Of a stretch of 64,000 nucleotides of DNA, positions 8,068-17,036 are shown one piece after another (position 1 is the stretch's first letter; each line of letters begins with the position of its first letter). Below the pieces are notes generated by a model. The model searched no databases, had not been told where the DNA came from, and worked only from the letters and a program-made list of their open reading frames with translations. A program made the position numbers and the translations under genes. Source of the DNA: Spongiimicrobium salis (GTDB taxonomy: Bacteria > Bacteroidota > Bacteroidia > Flavobacteriales > Flavobacteriaceae); assembly GCF_043678055.1 (NCBI RefSeq), contig NZ_JBHEQA010000001.1, forward strand, positions 1,364,001-1,428,000, given 5' to 3'.

Positions 8068-9096
8068 ATGATGATAAAGAACGATTTATTTTTAAGAGCC
8101 TTAAAAGGTGAAACCGTAGACCGCCCCCCGGTATGGATGATGAGGCAAGCAGGGCGATACTTGCCTGAGTTTATGGAAATCCGTGAGAAATACGACTTTT
8201 TTACACGCTGTCAAACCCCTGAGCTTGCTTCCGAGATCACCGTGCAACCCATACGAAGATATGGTATGGATGCCGCTATCCTTTTCAGTGATATTTTAGT
8301 GATTCCCCAAGCAATGAACATTGAGGTTCAAATGAAGCCTAATTTTGGCCCTTATTTACCCGATCCCATTCGTTCCCAACAGGATGTAGATCAGGTGGTA
8401 ATTCCAGACGTAAACGATGCGTTGGATTATGTAATGCAGGCCATCAAGGCGACCAAGGAGAAATTAAATGATGAAGTTCCGTTGATCGGTTTTGCGGGAT
8501 CTCCATGGACCTTATTGTGTTATTGCGTACAAGGACAAGGGAGCAAGACTTTTGACAAAGCCAAGGAATTTTGTTTTACGCAACCTGTAGCGGCACATCA
8601 ATTGCTTCAAAAAATAACCGATACTACCATTGCCTATCTGAAAGCCAAAGTAGCCGCAGGTGTTAATGCGGTTCAGGTTTTTGATTCTTGGGGCGGAATG
8701 CTTTCCCCTGTGGACTATCAGGAGTTTTCATGGAAGTATATACAACAAATTGTTGATGCCTTGAAAGATGATGCTCCTGTTATTGTCTTTGGAAAAGGAT
8801 GTTGGTTTGCCTTGGGGGAAATGGCCAAATCCGGTGCTTCCGCACTTGGAGTGGATTGGACCTGTTCTGCACGGAATGCACGCTACCTCACCGGTGGAAA
8901 TATTACCCTCCAAGGGAATTTTGATCCCGCACGATTGCTATCTCCTCCTTCGGATATCAAAAAAATGGTCACTCAAATGATCAATGAATTTGGGAAGGAC
9001 AAGTATATTGTAAATTTAGGTCATGGCATTTTGCCCAATATTCCGGTAGAAAATGCAAAGGCTTTTATTGATGCGGTAAAGGAATACGGGAAATAG
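8068..9096 (+). CDS. hemE: Uroporphyrinogen decarboxylase
   Basis: Decarboxylates the four acetate side chains of uroporphyrinogen III to give coproporphyrinogen III in the cytoplasm. The 342-residue length is normal. Signature segments are RPPVWMMRQAGRYLPEF near the N-terminus, AILFSDILVIPQAM with the catalytic Asp, IGFAGSPWTLLCY, VQVFDSWGGMLSP and NLGHGILPNIP near the C-terminus. Two tandem ATGs open the gene, and the second (8071) matches the start of many homologues equally well. It sits 60 bp after the hemC-hemD fusion in the same operon. Confidence 0.95.
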   Translation: MMIKNDLFLRALKGETVDRPPVWMMRQAGRYLPEFMEIREKYDFFTRCQTPELASEITVQPIRRYGMDAAILFSDILVIPQAMNIEVQMKPNFGPYLPDPIRSQQDVDQVVIPDVNDALDYVMQAIKATKEKLNDEVPLIGFAGSPWTLLCYCVQGQGSKTFDKAKEFCFTQPVAAHQLLQKITDTTIAYLKAKVAAGVNAVQVFDSWGGMLSPVDYQEFSWKYIQQIVDALKDDAPVIVFGKGCWFALGEMAKSGASALGVDWTCSARNARYLTGGNITLQGNFDPARLLSPPSDIKKMVTQMINEFGKDKYIVNLGHGILPNIPVENAKAFIDAVKEYGK

Positions 9097-9148
9097 TATC
9101 TTTATACGCGTATGGGCACAAAATATCCCTAAGGATCACTTTTTCAAT

Positions 9149-9910
9149 ATGATGATAAAAAATATTCTAAATGGTATAAAAACCTATGGGCGGACTCTTG
9201 GCTTAATAAACACCTTAAAACTTTGGAAGTATTTTGCCATTCCCATCCTTATTAGTCTTTTGACGGCTCTTGTCATTGGCACAACTGCCTATGGATTGTC
9301 CGATAACCTTGGAACCTATATTTCCAAAGTGTGGATATGGGATTGGGGCAAAGAAATTTTCACCTCCTTTAGTACTTTCTTGGGAGGCATCGTAATATTG
9401 ATTCTGGGCCTCATATTGTATAAACACATCATAATGGCCTTATCGGCCCCATTTATGAGTCCCATTTCCGAAAAAATAGAAGCACATCTCAAAGGCAGTC
9501 CTTCCCATGAACACCGGATCACCACTTTTAAAGCCCAATTGTGGCGGGGTATCCGCATTAATATGCGCAATCTATTGAAAGAACTTCTCATTACCATCCC
9601 TATTATACTTATTGGTTTTATTCCAATCATCGGGATTGTTGCCTCCGTACTCGTTTTTCTCGTTCAAGCGTATTATGCGGGCTTTGGTAATATGGATTAT
9701 ACGTTGGAACGACATTTTGAATATCGGGAAAGTATTGCCTTTGTCCGGAAACATCGAGGAATTGCCATGGGGAACGGCATTGTTTTTATGCTCTTTCTAT
9801 TGATTCCCATTTTGGGTATCATCTTAGTACTCCCCTTGTCGGTAACGGCGGCCACTATAGATACGGTAACATTATTAAATCAAGAAGAAACACAACATAT
9901 AAAACCTTAA
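9149..9910 (+). CDS. EI24 (CysZ-like) family inner-membrane protein in the heme operon
   Basis: A 253-residue integral membrane protein with hydrophobic segments at about 28-50, 75-110, 145-175 and 205-235. This resembles the EI24/CysZ family (DUF540), some members of which are sulfate permeases. No cytoplasmic domain or enzymatic motif is seen. Its stop overlaps the next ATG as TAATG at 9910, and it lies between hemE and hemF. A role linked to tetrapyrrole metabolism is therefore possible but is only inferred from position; a transport role would be equally consistent. Confidence 0.7.
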   Translation: MMIKNILNGIKTYGRTLGLINTLKLWKYFAIPILISLLTALVIGTTAYGLSDNLGTYISKVWIWDWGKEIFTSFSTFLGGIVILILGLILYKHIIMALSAPFMSPISEKIEAHLKGSPSHEHRITTFKAQLWRGIRINMRNLLKELLITIPIILIGFIPIIGIVASVLVFLVQAYYAGFGNMDYTLERHFEYRESIAFVRKHRGIAMGNGIVFMLFLLIPILGIILVLPLSVTAATIDTVTLLNQEETQHIKP

Positions 9911-9927
9911 TGCGGCATCATTGGAAG

Positions 9928-10830
9928 ATGAAAGATACTTTTTATAATTACATCGTACAGTTACAGGACACCATTACACAGAAATTGGAGGAAATTGATG
10001 GTATTGCCACCTTCCAAGAAGATCTCTGGAAAAGACCAGAAGGTGGTGGTGGACGTTCCAGGGTCATTGAAAACGGAGCTGTTTTTGAAAAAGGAGGTGT
10101 GAACATATCGGCTGTACATGGTGCTTTACCCAACAGTATGCAAAACTATTTTGGAGTCAAGGATGCCGATTTCTTTGCTTGTGGACTAAGTCTGGTCCTA
10201 CACCCCAAGAACCCCATGGTTCCCACGGTACATGCGAACTGGCGTTACTTTGAAATGTATGACAAAGAAGGGAATATTGTGGATCAATGGTTTGGTGGAG
10301 GACAAGACCTTACCCCTTATTATCTCTTTGAGGAAGACGCCCAACATTTTCACAAGGTCTGTAAAGAAGCCTGTGATGCACACGACCCTAATTTTTATGA
10401 TACCTACAAAAAACGCTGTGATGCGTATTTTTGGAATGCCCACCGGAATGAAGCCCGAGGCGTTGGTGGACTCTTCTTTGACTACTGTAAGGCCACAGAT
10501 ACTACCAGCATGAACGATTGGTATAATTTTGTGACCCAAGTAGGTAATGCTTTCCTAAAAGCCTATGTTCCCATTGTAGATAGGCGCCAAAATTTACCCT
10601 ATACGCCCGAACAGCGCAATTGGCAGGAAATACGCAGGGGGCGCTATGTAGAATTCAATTTGGTCCATGATAAGGGCACCTTGTTTGGATTAAAGACCAA
10701 TGGCCGTATTGAAAGTATTTTAATGAGTTTGCCCCCGCATGTACAATGGCGTTATGATCACCATCCTGAGGCGGGAAGTGCCGAAGAAAAACTCATAAAA
10801 ATCCTAAAAAAGCCCGTGGAATGGGTTTGA
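9928..10830 (+). CDS. hemF: Oxygen-dependent coproporphyrinogen-III oxidase
   Basis: Uses O2 to decarboxylate coproporphyrinogen III to protoporphyrinogen IX, so this step works under aerobic conditions. Signatures include EGGGGRSRVIENGAVFEKGG, HANWRYFEMYD, WFGGGQDLTPYYL, GVGGLFFDY and RRGRYVEFNLVHDKGT. The C-terminus MSLPPHVQWRYDHHPEAGS is typical. I place the start at ATG 9928 (MKDTFYNYI), where homologues begin. An upstream in-frame ATG at 9910 that overlaps the previous stop would add six residues (MRHHWK) and might serve coupling. No hemN-type oxygen-independent enzyme is seen in the window. Confidence 0.94.
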   Translation: MKDTFYNYIVQLQDTITQKLEEIDGIATFQEDLWKRPEGGGGRSRVIENGAVFEKGGVNISAVHGALPNSMQNYFGVKDADFFACGLSLVLHPKNPMVPTVHANWRYFEMYDKEGNIVDQWFGGGQDLTPYYLFEEDAQHFHKVCKEACDAHDPNFYDTYKKRCDAYFWNAHRNEARGVGGLFFDYCKATDTTSMNDWYNFVTQVGNAFLKAYVPIVDRRQNLPYTPEQRNWQEIRRGRYVEFNLVHDKGTLFGLKTNGRIESILMSLPPHVQWRYDHHPEAGSAEEKLIKILKKPVEWV

Positions 10831-10867
10831 AAGCCTATTTTTATATCAAATTAAATTTCTTTTTACC

Positions 10868-12163
10868 ATGTTGGAAAGTCTTCTTGAAGCCTTAAAATTC
10901 TCCCCCAATAATATTCCGCTAAAACTGCAGATTGCCAAACTATACGCCCAGAATGCCGATTTTGAAGCCAGCGAAAAACATCTGATAGAAATCATTGATC
11001 TAGATCATCAACATATCGAGGCTAAGTACGAATTGGCCCATTGTTTCTTTCGTCAAAATAAAATTTCCGCTGCTGAGATATTGCTGGAAGAAATCACGGC
11101 AAATACCACAGAAATAAAATTTCTGGAATTGCTCTGCTATTGCCAACTCCATCAAGGCAGTATGCAGGATGCCCAAGAAACTTATAAACAGATGCTGGAT
11201 ATTGACGCTTCCTATACCAATGAAGATTTTGACGCTCAACTGAGAACACCGAGCACCGCAGTAGAAGAAGATTTTGTGGACGAGGATGGTATTGCTTTCT
11301 TAAAAAAACCCAGCATCAATTTTAAGGATGTAGGAGGGATGGAAAAAGTAAAAAATGAAATCTCCCTGAAGATCATAAAGCCACTGGAGCATCAGGAATT
11401 GTACAAGGCTTATGGGAAAAAAATAGGGGGAGGTATTCTATTGTACGGCCCTCCGGGATGCGGAAAAACACATTTGGCAAGAGCCACTGCCGGGGAAATC
11501 AATGCCAACTTTCTCAATGTGGGCATTAATGAGATTTTGGATATGTGGATCGGAAGTTCCGAACGCAATCTTCATGAGATTTTTGAGCAGGCCAGAAATA
11601 ATACGCCTTGTGTTATTTTTATTGATGAAATCGATGCGCTGGGTGCCAATAGAAATGATATCAACAAATCTGCAGGACGCACCTTGATCAATCAATTTTT
11701 GGCAGAGCTGGATGGCATTGATTCCAATAATGATGGAATTTTGGTTATTGGGGCCACCAATGCCCCTTGGTATTTAGATCCAGCGATACGACGCCCTGGA
11801 CGTTTTGATCGTATCATATTTGTATCTCCTCCCGATATAGAGGCTAGAAATGCTATTTTCAATATTAAACTAAAAGACAAGCCCATTGAAAATATTGATT
11901 ATGCTGCTCTGGCGAAGAATGCCAAGGAATTTTCCGGAGCAGATATCAACGCCGTTATCGATATCGCCATTGAATCCAAACTGGAAGCATCCTTTAAAGA
12001 TGGCATTCCGCAACCGCTTAAAACCAAAGATTTGGTGAAAAGCATCAAAAAAGTCCGACCCAGTACCAAAGAATGGTTTAATTCTGCAAAAAACTATGCC
12101 CTCTATGCCAATGATGGTGGACTGTATGACGAGATTTTAAATTATTTGAACATTAAAAAATAA
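10868..12163 (+). CDS. TPR-AAA ATPase in the heme operon
   Basis: A 431-residue cytoplasmic protein. Residues ~1-110 are TPR-like helical repeats (ALKFSPNNIPLKLQIAKLYA; AKYELAHCFFRQNKISAAE). Residues ~150-400 are an AAA domain with Walker A GPPGCGKTH, Walker B CVIFIDEIDAL, sensor ATNAPWYLDPAIRRPGRFDR and a C-terminal helical lid with EFSGADINAVID. Such proteins remodel or unfold client proteins using ATP. The stop overlaps the next gene's ATG (TAATG), and that gene is also TPR-rich, suggesting a two-protein chaperone-like unit. Position between hemF and hemB suggests a client linked to heme or membranes; not shown by sequence. Confidence 0.85.
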   Translation: MLESLLEALKFSPNNIPLKLQIAKLYAQNADFEASEKHLIEIIDLDHQHIEAKYELAHCFFRQNKISAAEILLEEITANTTEIKFLELLCYCQLHQGSMQDAQETYKQMLDIDASYTNEDFDAQLRTPSTAVEEDFVDEDGIAFLKKPSINFKDVGGMEKVKNEISLKIIKPLEHQELYKAYGKKIGGGILLYGPPGCGKTHLARATAGEINANFLNVGINEILDMWIGSSERNLHEIFEQARNNTPCVIFIDEIDALGANRNDINKSAGRTLINQFLAELDGIDSNNDGILVIGATNAPWYLDPAIRRPGRFDRIIFVSPPDIEARNAIFNIKLKDKPIENIDYAALAKNAKEFSGADINAVIDIAIESKLEASFKDGIPQPLKTKDLVKSIKKVRPSTKEWFNSAKNYALYANDGGLYDEILNYLNIKK

Positions 12164-13389
12164 TGGAGTCCCCCAACTTACAAAGAGGAGTCCAATTATT
12201 TGATTTGGGCCGATATCAGGAAGCTATCCCATTTTTACAAAAAGGAATTGCTGAAGAGCCCGATTATTGGGTAGGCAGGTTCTATCTGGCCGTTTGCCAT
12301 TTCAATACCGAAAAATATGATGAGGCCCTGGAGATTACCAATGCCCTGCTTTCGGAAAATCCCAATGAGCCTGCTATTTTTTCCCTTAAAGCAAAAATCG
12401 CTTTTCAGAAAGAGCGTTTTAAGGAAGCACTCCAGCATATTAATACCGCTATTGGGCTAAATCCTTTTGAAGCAGATCATTTTGCCGTAAAATCCAGTAT
12501 CCTCCTTCAACAAAAAAAGTTTGAAGAAGCGTTGGAAATGGCCAATAAAGGCCTGGAATTGGATGCAAAGGATTCCTACTGTCTCAATCTTCGGGCACAG
12601 GCATTGACCAAATTAAAACGCATTGATCAGGCCAATGAGACCGTGGAAAACATTCTTTATGACAATCCGGAAGATGCCTATTCGCATTCCAATGTAGGCT
12701 GGGTGGCCTTGGAAAGTGGAAATACACAAAAAGCCTTAGATCATTTTAGGCAAGCTTTGTTCTTAAATCCAAATTTTGAAGCGGCACGCCAGGGCATGAG
12801 CAAGGCTTTGAAATCTAAAAATTTCATTTATCGTTGGTACCTCAAATACGCCTTTTGGATGTCTAACCAGTCCTCAAAGAATCAATGGGCTTTTATCATT
12901 GGTATCTATGTGGCTTATAGAATTCTTATAAAAGTATTGGATGCCAGTGGTCTTTTCTATCTAGCCATCCCATTGATCATTGCTTATCTGCTATTTGCTT
13001 TGGGAGGGTGGATTATGGAGCCCATGTCCAACACCATTCTCAACTTTGATCGCTATGGGAAGTTTCTTTTAGGAAAAGATGAGAGGTTAAGTGGTTATGC
13101 CTTTGGCATTCTCCTATTTTTAGGACTGTTCTCAGGAGCTCTGTTTTATTTGACCAATAATGATTATGCACTTTTATTTGCCATTACGTTTATCTGTACA
13201 TTAATCCCATTGCCCAGAGCTTTTTTAGAATATTCCAAAAAAGCAAAGTGGTTTGGTTTGGGCTATGGCAGCCTCATGTTGGCCATTGGTTTATTGGGAG
13301 CCCTTTTTACCAATGACTTTCTTCTTCTAGAAACCATTATCCTTATCATGTTGATTGCTTTCACCTGGATTGGTGGATTAATAAAGTAA
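12163..13389 (+). CDS. TPR-repeat membrane protein
   Basis: 408 residues. The N-terminal ~220 form about six TPR units (RGVQLFDLGRYQEAIPFLQK, then YWVGRFYLAVCHFNTEKYDE, and later YSHSNVGWVALESGNTQKAL). The rest holds roughly five to six transmembrane segments starting around residue 240 (WAFIIGIYVAYRILIKV; IAYLLFALGGWIM; AFGILLFLGLFSGALFYL; LLFAITFICTLIPLP; SLMLAIGLLGALF). TPRs probably face the cytoplasm and recruit partners, likely the AAA protein encoded immediately upstream with 1-nt overlap. No enzymatic motif seen. Confidence 0.8.
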   Translation: MESPNLQRGVQLFDLGRYQEAIPFLQKGIAEEPDYWVGRFYLAVCHFNTEKYDEALEITNALLSENPNEPAIFSLKAKIAFQKERFKEALQHINTAIGLNPFEADHFAVKSSILLQQKKFEEALEMANKGLELDAKDSYCLNLRAQALTKLKRIDQANETVENILYDNPEDAYSHSNVGWVALESGNTQKALDHFRQALFLNPNFEAARQGMSKALKSKNFIYRWYLKYAFWMSNQSSKNQWAFIIGIYVAYRILIKVLDASGLFYLAIPLIIAYLLFALGGWIMEPMSNTILNFDRYGKFLLGKDERLSGYAFGILLFLGLFSGALFYLTNNDYALLFAITFICTLIPLPRAFLEYSKKAKWFGLGYGSLMLAIGLLGALFTNDFLLLETIILIMLIAFTWIGGLIK

Positions 13390-13414
13390 ATGTGCCGTGT
13401 ACAGGGCAACGCCT

Positions 13415-13445
13415 ATTGATAATGCTGGCAATTTCCATACCTTTG
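13415..13445 (+). promoter_or_regulatory. Candidate internal promoter for hemB
   Basis: ATTG at 13415-13418, a 19-nt spacer and TACCTTTG at 13438-13445 match both elements of the Bacteroidota promoter (TTG, 17-23 nt, TAnnTTTG). The box ends 19 nt before the hemB ATG. It sits in the only larger gap (75 nt) in this part of the operon, so hemB may also be transcribed on its own. Confidence 0.55.
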
Positions 13446-13464
13446 AGGTTTAAATTAACATACC

Positions 13465-14451
13465 ATGTTTCCATTGAGAAGAAATAGACGTTTACGTACT
13501 TCGGACGCCATCCGACATTTGGTACGGGAAACGATCATTACCCCTAGTGATTTTTTAGTGCCCTTATTTGTGGTAGAGGGAAAAAATATCAAGGATGAGA
13601 TTCCTTCCATGCCCAATTACTATAGATTGAGCTTGGATAATGTAGAAAAAGAAGTCAAAGCATTATGGAATATGGGTCTTTGTGCCGTTCTGGTTTTCGT
13701 AAAGGTTCCTGAAAACTTAAAGGACAATAAAGGCACAGAAGCCTTAAATGCAGACGGGTTGATGCAACGGGCGATCAAAACCATAAAAAATGCCTGCCCG
13801 GAGATGTTGGTCATGACCGATGTTGCTTTAGATCCTTATTCCTCCTACGGGCATGATGGTATTGTTGCAGATGGCCAAATCCTGAATGATGAAACCTCAG
13901 AAGTATTGGCGGAAATGAGCATTTCCCATGCCGCCGCCGGGGCCGATTTCGTAGCCCCTAGTGATATGATGGATGGACGAATTTTGACGATTCGTGAAGC
14001 TTTGGAAGATGAAGGTTATACCCATACGGGAATCATGAGCTATAGTGCCAAATATGCCAGTGCTTATTACGGGCCTTTCCGGGATGCCTTGGATTCCGCG
14101 CCAGTTGATATGATGGACGTCCCAAAGGATAAAAGCAGCTATCAAATGGATTATACCAATCGGTTCGAAGCTATAAAAGAAACCGAAATGGATATTGATG
14201 AAGGGGCCGATATTGTTATGGTGAAGCCCGGTTTATGTTATCTGGATATTGTACGCGAAATCAAAAATGAAGTTGATGTTCCCGTTGCCGTATATCAGGT
14301 AAGCGGAGAATATGCCATGCTCAAGGCCGCAGCAGAGAAAGGGTGGTTAGACCATGATGCGGTCATGGTGGAACAGTTGATCGCCATGAAACGCGCTGGT
14401 GCCAATATCATTGCCAGTTATTTTGCCAAGGATGCTGTGAAATTGATGTAG
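13465..14451 (+). CDS. hemB: Porphobilinogen synthase (delta-aminolevulinate dehydratase)
   Basis: Condenses two 5-aminolevulinate molecules to porphobilinogen. The 328-residue protein shows RRNRRLRTSDAIRHLVRET, the Schiff-base Lys regions SYSAKYASAYYGPFRDA and MVKPGLCYLDIV, and QVSGEYAMLKAA. The metal-site segment reads DVALDPYSSYGHDG, where zinc enzymes carry three Cys. This is therefore the Cys-less, Mg/K-type enzyme. It is the last gene of the heme cluster although it acts before hemC in the pathway, and it may have its own promoter. Confidence 0.95.
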   Translation: MFPLRRNRRLRTSDAIRHLVRETIITPSDFLVPLFVVEGKNIKDEIPSMPNYYRLSLDNVEKEVKALWNMGLCAVLVFVKVPENLKDNKGTEALNADGLMQRAIKTIKNACPEMLVMTDVALDPYSSYGHDGIVADGQILNDETSEVLAEMSISHAAAGADFVAPSDMMDGRILTIREALEDEGYTHTGIMSYSAKYASAYYGPFRDALDSAPVDMMDVPKDKSSYQMDYTNRFEAIKETEMDIDEGADIVMVKPGLCYLDIVREIKNEVDVPVAVYQVSGEYAMLKAAAEKGWLDHDAVMVEQLIAMKRAGANIIASYFAKDAVKLM

Positions 14452-14488
14452 TAATTTTATAACTCCATCTCTAATTTTATATAATCAT

Positions 14489-15247
14489 ATGCACAAATTC
14501 TTTTTCCTTATTCTCCTTTCTCCATTTGTTCTTATTTCTCAAATACCCGATTATAGTGATTTAAGCAGAAGGGACAAGCTTAAATTTTTGAATTATTATG
14601 GCTATGTGCAACTCAAATCTGGAGATACTATTTATTGCAAAGTAAAACATGATTTTAATGATGAAATTATAGCGATTTCCAATGATGATGAAGCTATAGT
14701 TTCCTATCCAAAAGAATTAAAGCAGTACAAGTATAAAAAGAAGATTCCTTTAAAGGATATTGACAAATTGTTTTTTGGTTTCCCGAAAAAAACAATCAAA
14801 TTAGTCAAAGAGTATAGCGGAAAACAGCTTTATCTTAAAAGACCCACGAAAATTGATCTTAACATTTTCAAAGGTATAGCCTATGAATATAGGAAAGGAC
14901 CTACTGTGGTTAAGATAATCTTGGAAGGAAAATATAACCTTTATGAAAACCGTATCATATCGAAGTATTCTAGTTTTTCCAATGTTACTTACGTTCCTAA
15001 AACTGATTCATTTGAAAAAAGTGGGCCTTTTAATAACCAACAAGGGATTATTTATGTTACGGAATGGTATCTACAGAAAGAAGATGGGCCTTTGATTGCT
15101 CTATATGGTGACAGAGAAAAAGAAGAAAACAAAAAAATATTGGCAAATTTTTTAAAAGATGATATTGACACGGTTACATTTAAAAAATTACGGATGCGAC
15201 CCGATAGAATCAAAGATTTTCTAACCGCACTAAATACTAAGGAGTAA
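14489..15247 (+). CDS. Secreted hypothetical protein
   Basis: 252 residues with a Sec signal peptide (MHKFFFLILLSPFVLISQ). The mature protein is Lys- and Tyr-rich with alternating short strands (YGYVQLKSGDTIYCKVKHD; KKIPLKDIDKLFFG) and resembles uncharacterised Bacteroidota periplasmic proteins of similar size. No Cys pair, protease or hydrolase motif is visible. It follows hemB by 37 bp and precedes the aldolase-like gene by 13 bp, so cotranscription is possible. Function unknown. Confidence 0.75.
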   Translation: MHKFFFLILLSPFVLISQIPDYSDLSRRDKLKFLNYYGYVQLKSGDTIYCKVKHDFNDEIIAISNDDEAIVSYPKELKQYKYKKKIPLKDIDKLFFGFPKKTIKLVKEYSGKQLYLKRPTKIDLNIFKGIAYEYRKGPTVVKIILEGKYNLYENRIISKYSSFSNVTYVPKTDSFEKSGPFNNQQGIIYVTEWYLQKEDGPLIALYGDREKEENKKILANFLKDDIDTVTFKKLRMRPDRIKDFLTALNTKE

Positions 15248-15260
15248 TTAATTGTTTATA

Positions 15261-16463
15261 ATGGATAAAAAGACTGAAATTACCCATAGAAGAGCCTTTA
15301 TTAAAAAATGCGGTCTATCAACACTTCCTTTGCTCATTCCTACCGCAGCTATGGGAGCGCCAAACGAATGGGAACTGGAAGACCTCAATGATAGTACGAA
15401 AGCTGTAAATTTTGTTTCCGATGGCCTTTCTTTTTCCCCAGGGCAGTATTTAAAAAAATTGAACGAAATTCAGGAACAAATGCCCATTTCTCCGGACTAC
15501 TATGGCAATGGTGGTGCTACCAGAGCTTTAGAAGAAAAATTTACCCAATTAACGGGTAAAGAAAAAGCCATTTACCTTCCTACAGGAACCCTGGCCAACC
15601 AATTGGCCATTAAACTCCTAAGTGGTCAGAATACCAAGGTTATTGTTCCAGAAAATAGTCACGTATTCCGGGACGAGGCAGATGCTGCCCAAAGTGTACA
15701 TCGCAAAAGACTGCTTCCCGTTGGAAAGGGGAAATCCTATTTTGACGTGAACGATCTCAAAGCTGCCATTTCGTATACAAATCAGGGAGAAGTGTTTAAA
15801 AGCGGCTTGAACACTGTAGTGCTAGAAAATCCTGTCCGTAGAGCCGACGGGGTTCAAATTCCCATGGAAACTTTAAAGGAAATCTATGCCTTCTGCAAAA
15901 GCAAGAATTATAGCTTGCATTTAGATGCCGCCAGAATTCATTTGGCCATGGCGACCAATTCACATACGCTGGCTGATTATGCAGCCCAATGCGATACTAT
16001 GTATATTTCGCTCTACAAATATCTCAATGCCGCAGGAGGTGCGATCTTATGTGGAGATGCCGAACTTATTGATCAAATTCCGCATCAAATCAAAATTCAT
16101 GGCGGAACCTTATTTCAAAGTTGGGCCAATACCGCCATGGCCCTACACTATCTCAATGGTATAGAGGATCGCTGGACAAAGGTGACGAAAAACGCCAAAC
16201 AATTGATTTCTAATTTGAATACTATAGAAGGGGTGACCATAGATTCGATTGCGCAAGGAACCAACATTTACGATATGCGATTGGCGGGGAACATCGATAT
16301 CAAAAAATTATCCAACTACCTGTATAAAGAATATCGTATTAGCTTTAGAAGACCTAATGAAGAGGGCATCGTAAAATTTGTAATTAATGAAAGCTTACAA
16401 CATAATTCGGTAAATGCCTTGACTTCAGCTTGGAAAAAAGGCATTGCATGGGCAAAATCATAG
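15261..16463 (+). CDS. Tat-exported threonine aldolase / beta-eliminating lyase family enzyme
   Basis: From ATG 15261 the protein has 400 residues. The N-terminus carries a twin-arginine signal (HRRAFIKKCG, then LSTLPLLIPTAAMGAP), unusual for this normally cytoplasmic PLP family and suggesting export of a folded, cofactor-loaded enzyme. The body shows YYGNGGATRALEEKFTQLTG, YLPTGTLANQLAIKLL, SLHLDAARIHLA and the PLP-Lys region YISLYKYLNAAGGAI. These fit the threonine aldolase group that cleaves beta-hydroxy amino acids to glycine plus an aldehyde. The end overlaps the frame of the next gene only if an upstream start were used there. Substrate uncertain. Confidence 0.85.
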   Translation: MDKKTEITHRRAFIKKCGLSTLPLLIPTAAMGAPNEWELEDLNDSTKAVNFVSDGLSFSPGQYLKKLNEIQEQMPISPDYYGNGGATRALEEKFTQLTGKEKAIYLPTGTLANQLAIKLLSGQNTKVIVPENSHVFRDEADAAQSVHRKRLLPVGKGKSYFDVNDLKAAISYTNQGEVFKSGLNTVVLENPVRRADGVQIPMETLKEIYAFCKSKNYSLHLDAARIHLAMATNSHTLADYAAQCDTMYISLYKYLNAAGGAILCGDAELIDQIPHQIKIHGGTLFQSWANTAMALHYLNGIEDRWTKVTKNAKQLISNLNTIEGVTIDSIAQGTNIYDMRLAGNIDIKKLSNYLYKEYRISFRRPNEEGIVKFVINESLQHNSVNALTSAWKKGIAWAKS

Positions 16464-16486
16464 AAACATACTATAGTTTCCCTTTT

Positions 16487-16993
16487 ATGAAAAGAAAAAT
16501 TTTTATACTTATCAGTTTTTTTTCGATGGGCCTAAGTGCTCAAGAAGCTGTAATTCCTGCATTTCTAGAGAAATGGGAGAATTCAAAAACCTATTTAATT
16601 GCTATTGCCAAGGCGATGCCAGAGGAGGATTTCAACTATAGTCCCACGCCACGGGAAATGAGCTTTAAAGCACAATTATTGCATATTAAAGGAAATATGG
16701 ATTGGTTGGGTCAAAGTTATTTTGATAAGAGCAATACCACTACAAAACAGGCAAAACCCAAAACAAAAACTGAAGTCATAACGGCACTGGAAAAGAGCTT
16801 TGATGCCGTTGCACAGCAGGTTCAAGGGACTTCCCGCAAGGAATTGGCTACCGTGGTAGATTTCTTTGCTGGACCCAAAACCAAATTGCAAATCTTGAAT
16901 TTATTGCAAGATCATGTAACCCATCATCGTGGACAGTTGATCGTTTACTTAAATTTGAATGAAATACGTCCACCCGACTATGTGGGTTGGTAA
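16487..16993 (+). CDS. DinB family protein, exported
   Basis: The start at ATG 16487 gives a Sec signal peptide (MKRKIFILISFFSMGLSAQ); a longer frame from 16430 would bury it and overlap the previous gene. The ~150-residue mature part is a DinB-like four-helix bundle. Likely metal-binding His residues lie in FKAQLLHIKGNM and LQDHVTHHRGQL. Most DinB proteins are cytoplasmic metal- or thiol-dependent enzymes; a secreted one suggests an extracytoplasmic hydrolase or transferase. It follows the aldolase-like gene by 23 bp and may form a unit with it. Confidence 0.82.
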   Translation: MKRKIFILISFFSMGLSAQEAVIPAFLEKWENSKTYLIAIAKAMPEEDFNYSPTPREMSFKAQLLHIKGNMDWLGQSYFDKSNTTTKQAKPKTKTEVITALEKSFDAVAQQVQGTSRKELATVVDFFAGPKTKLQILNLLQDHVTHHRGQLIVYLNLNEIRPPDYVGW

Positions 16994-17036
16994 GCCTAAA
17001 AAATATCGCTATTTTTAAAAAAACTAAACCATTATT

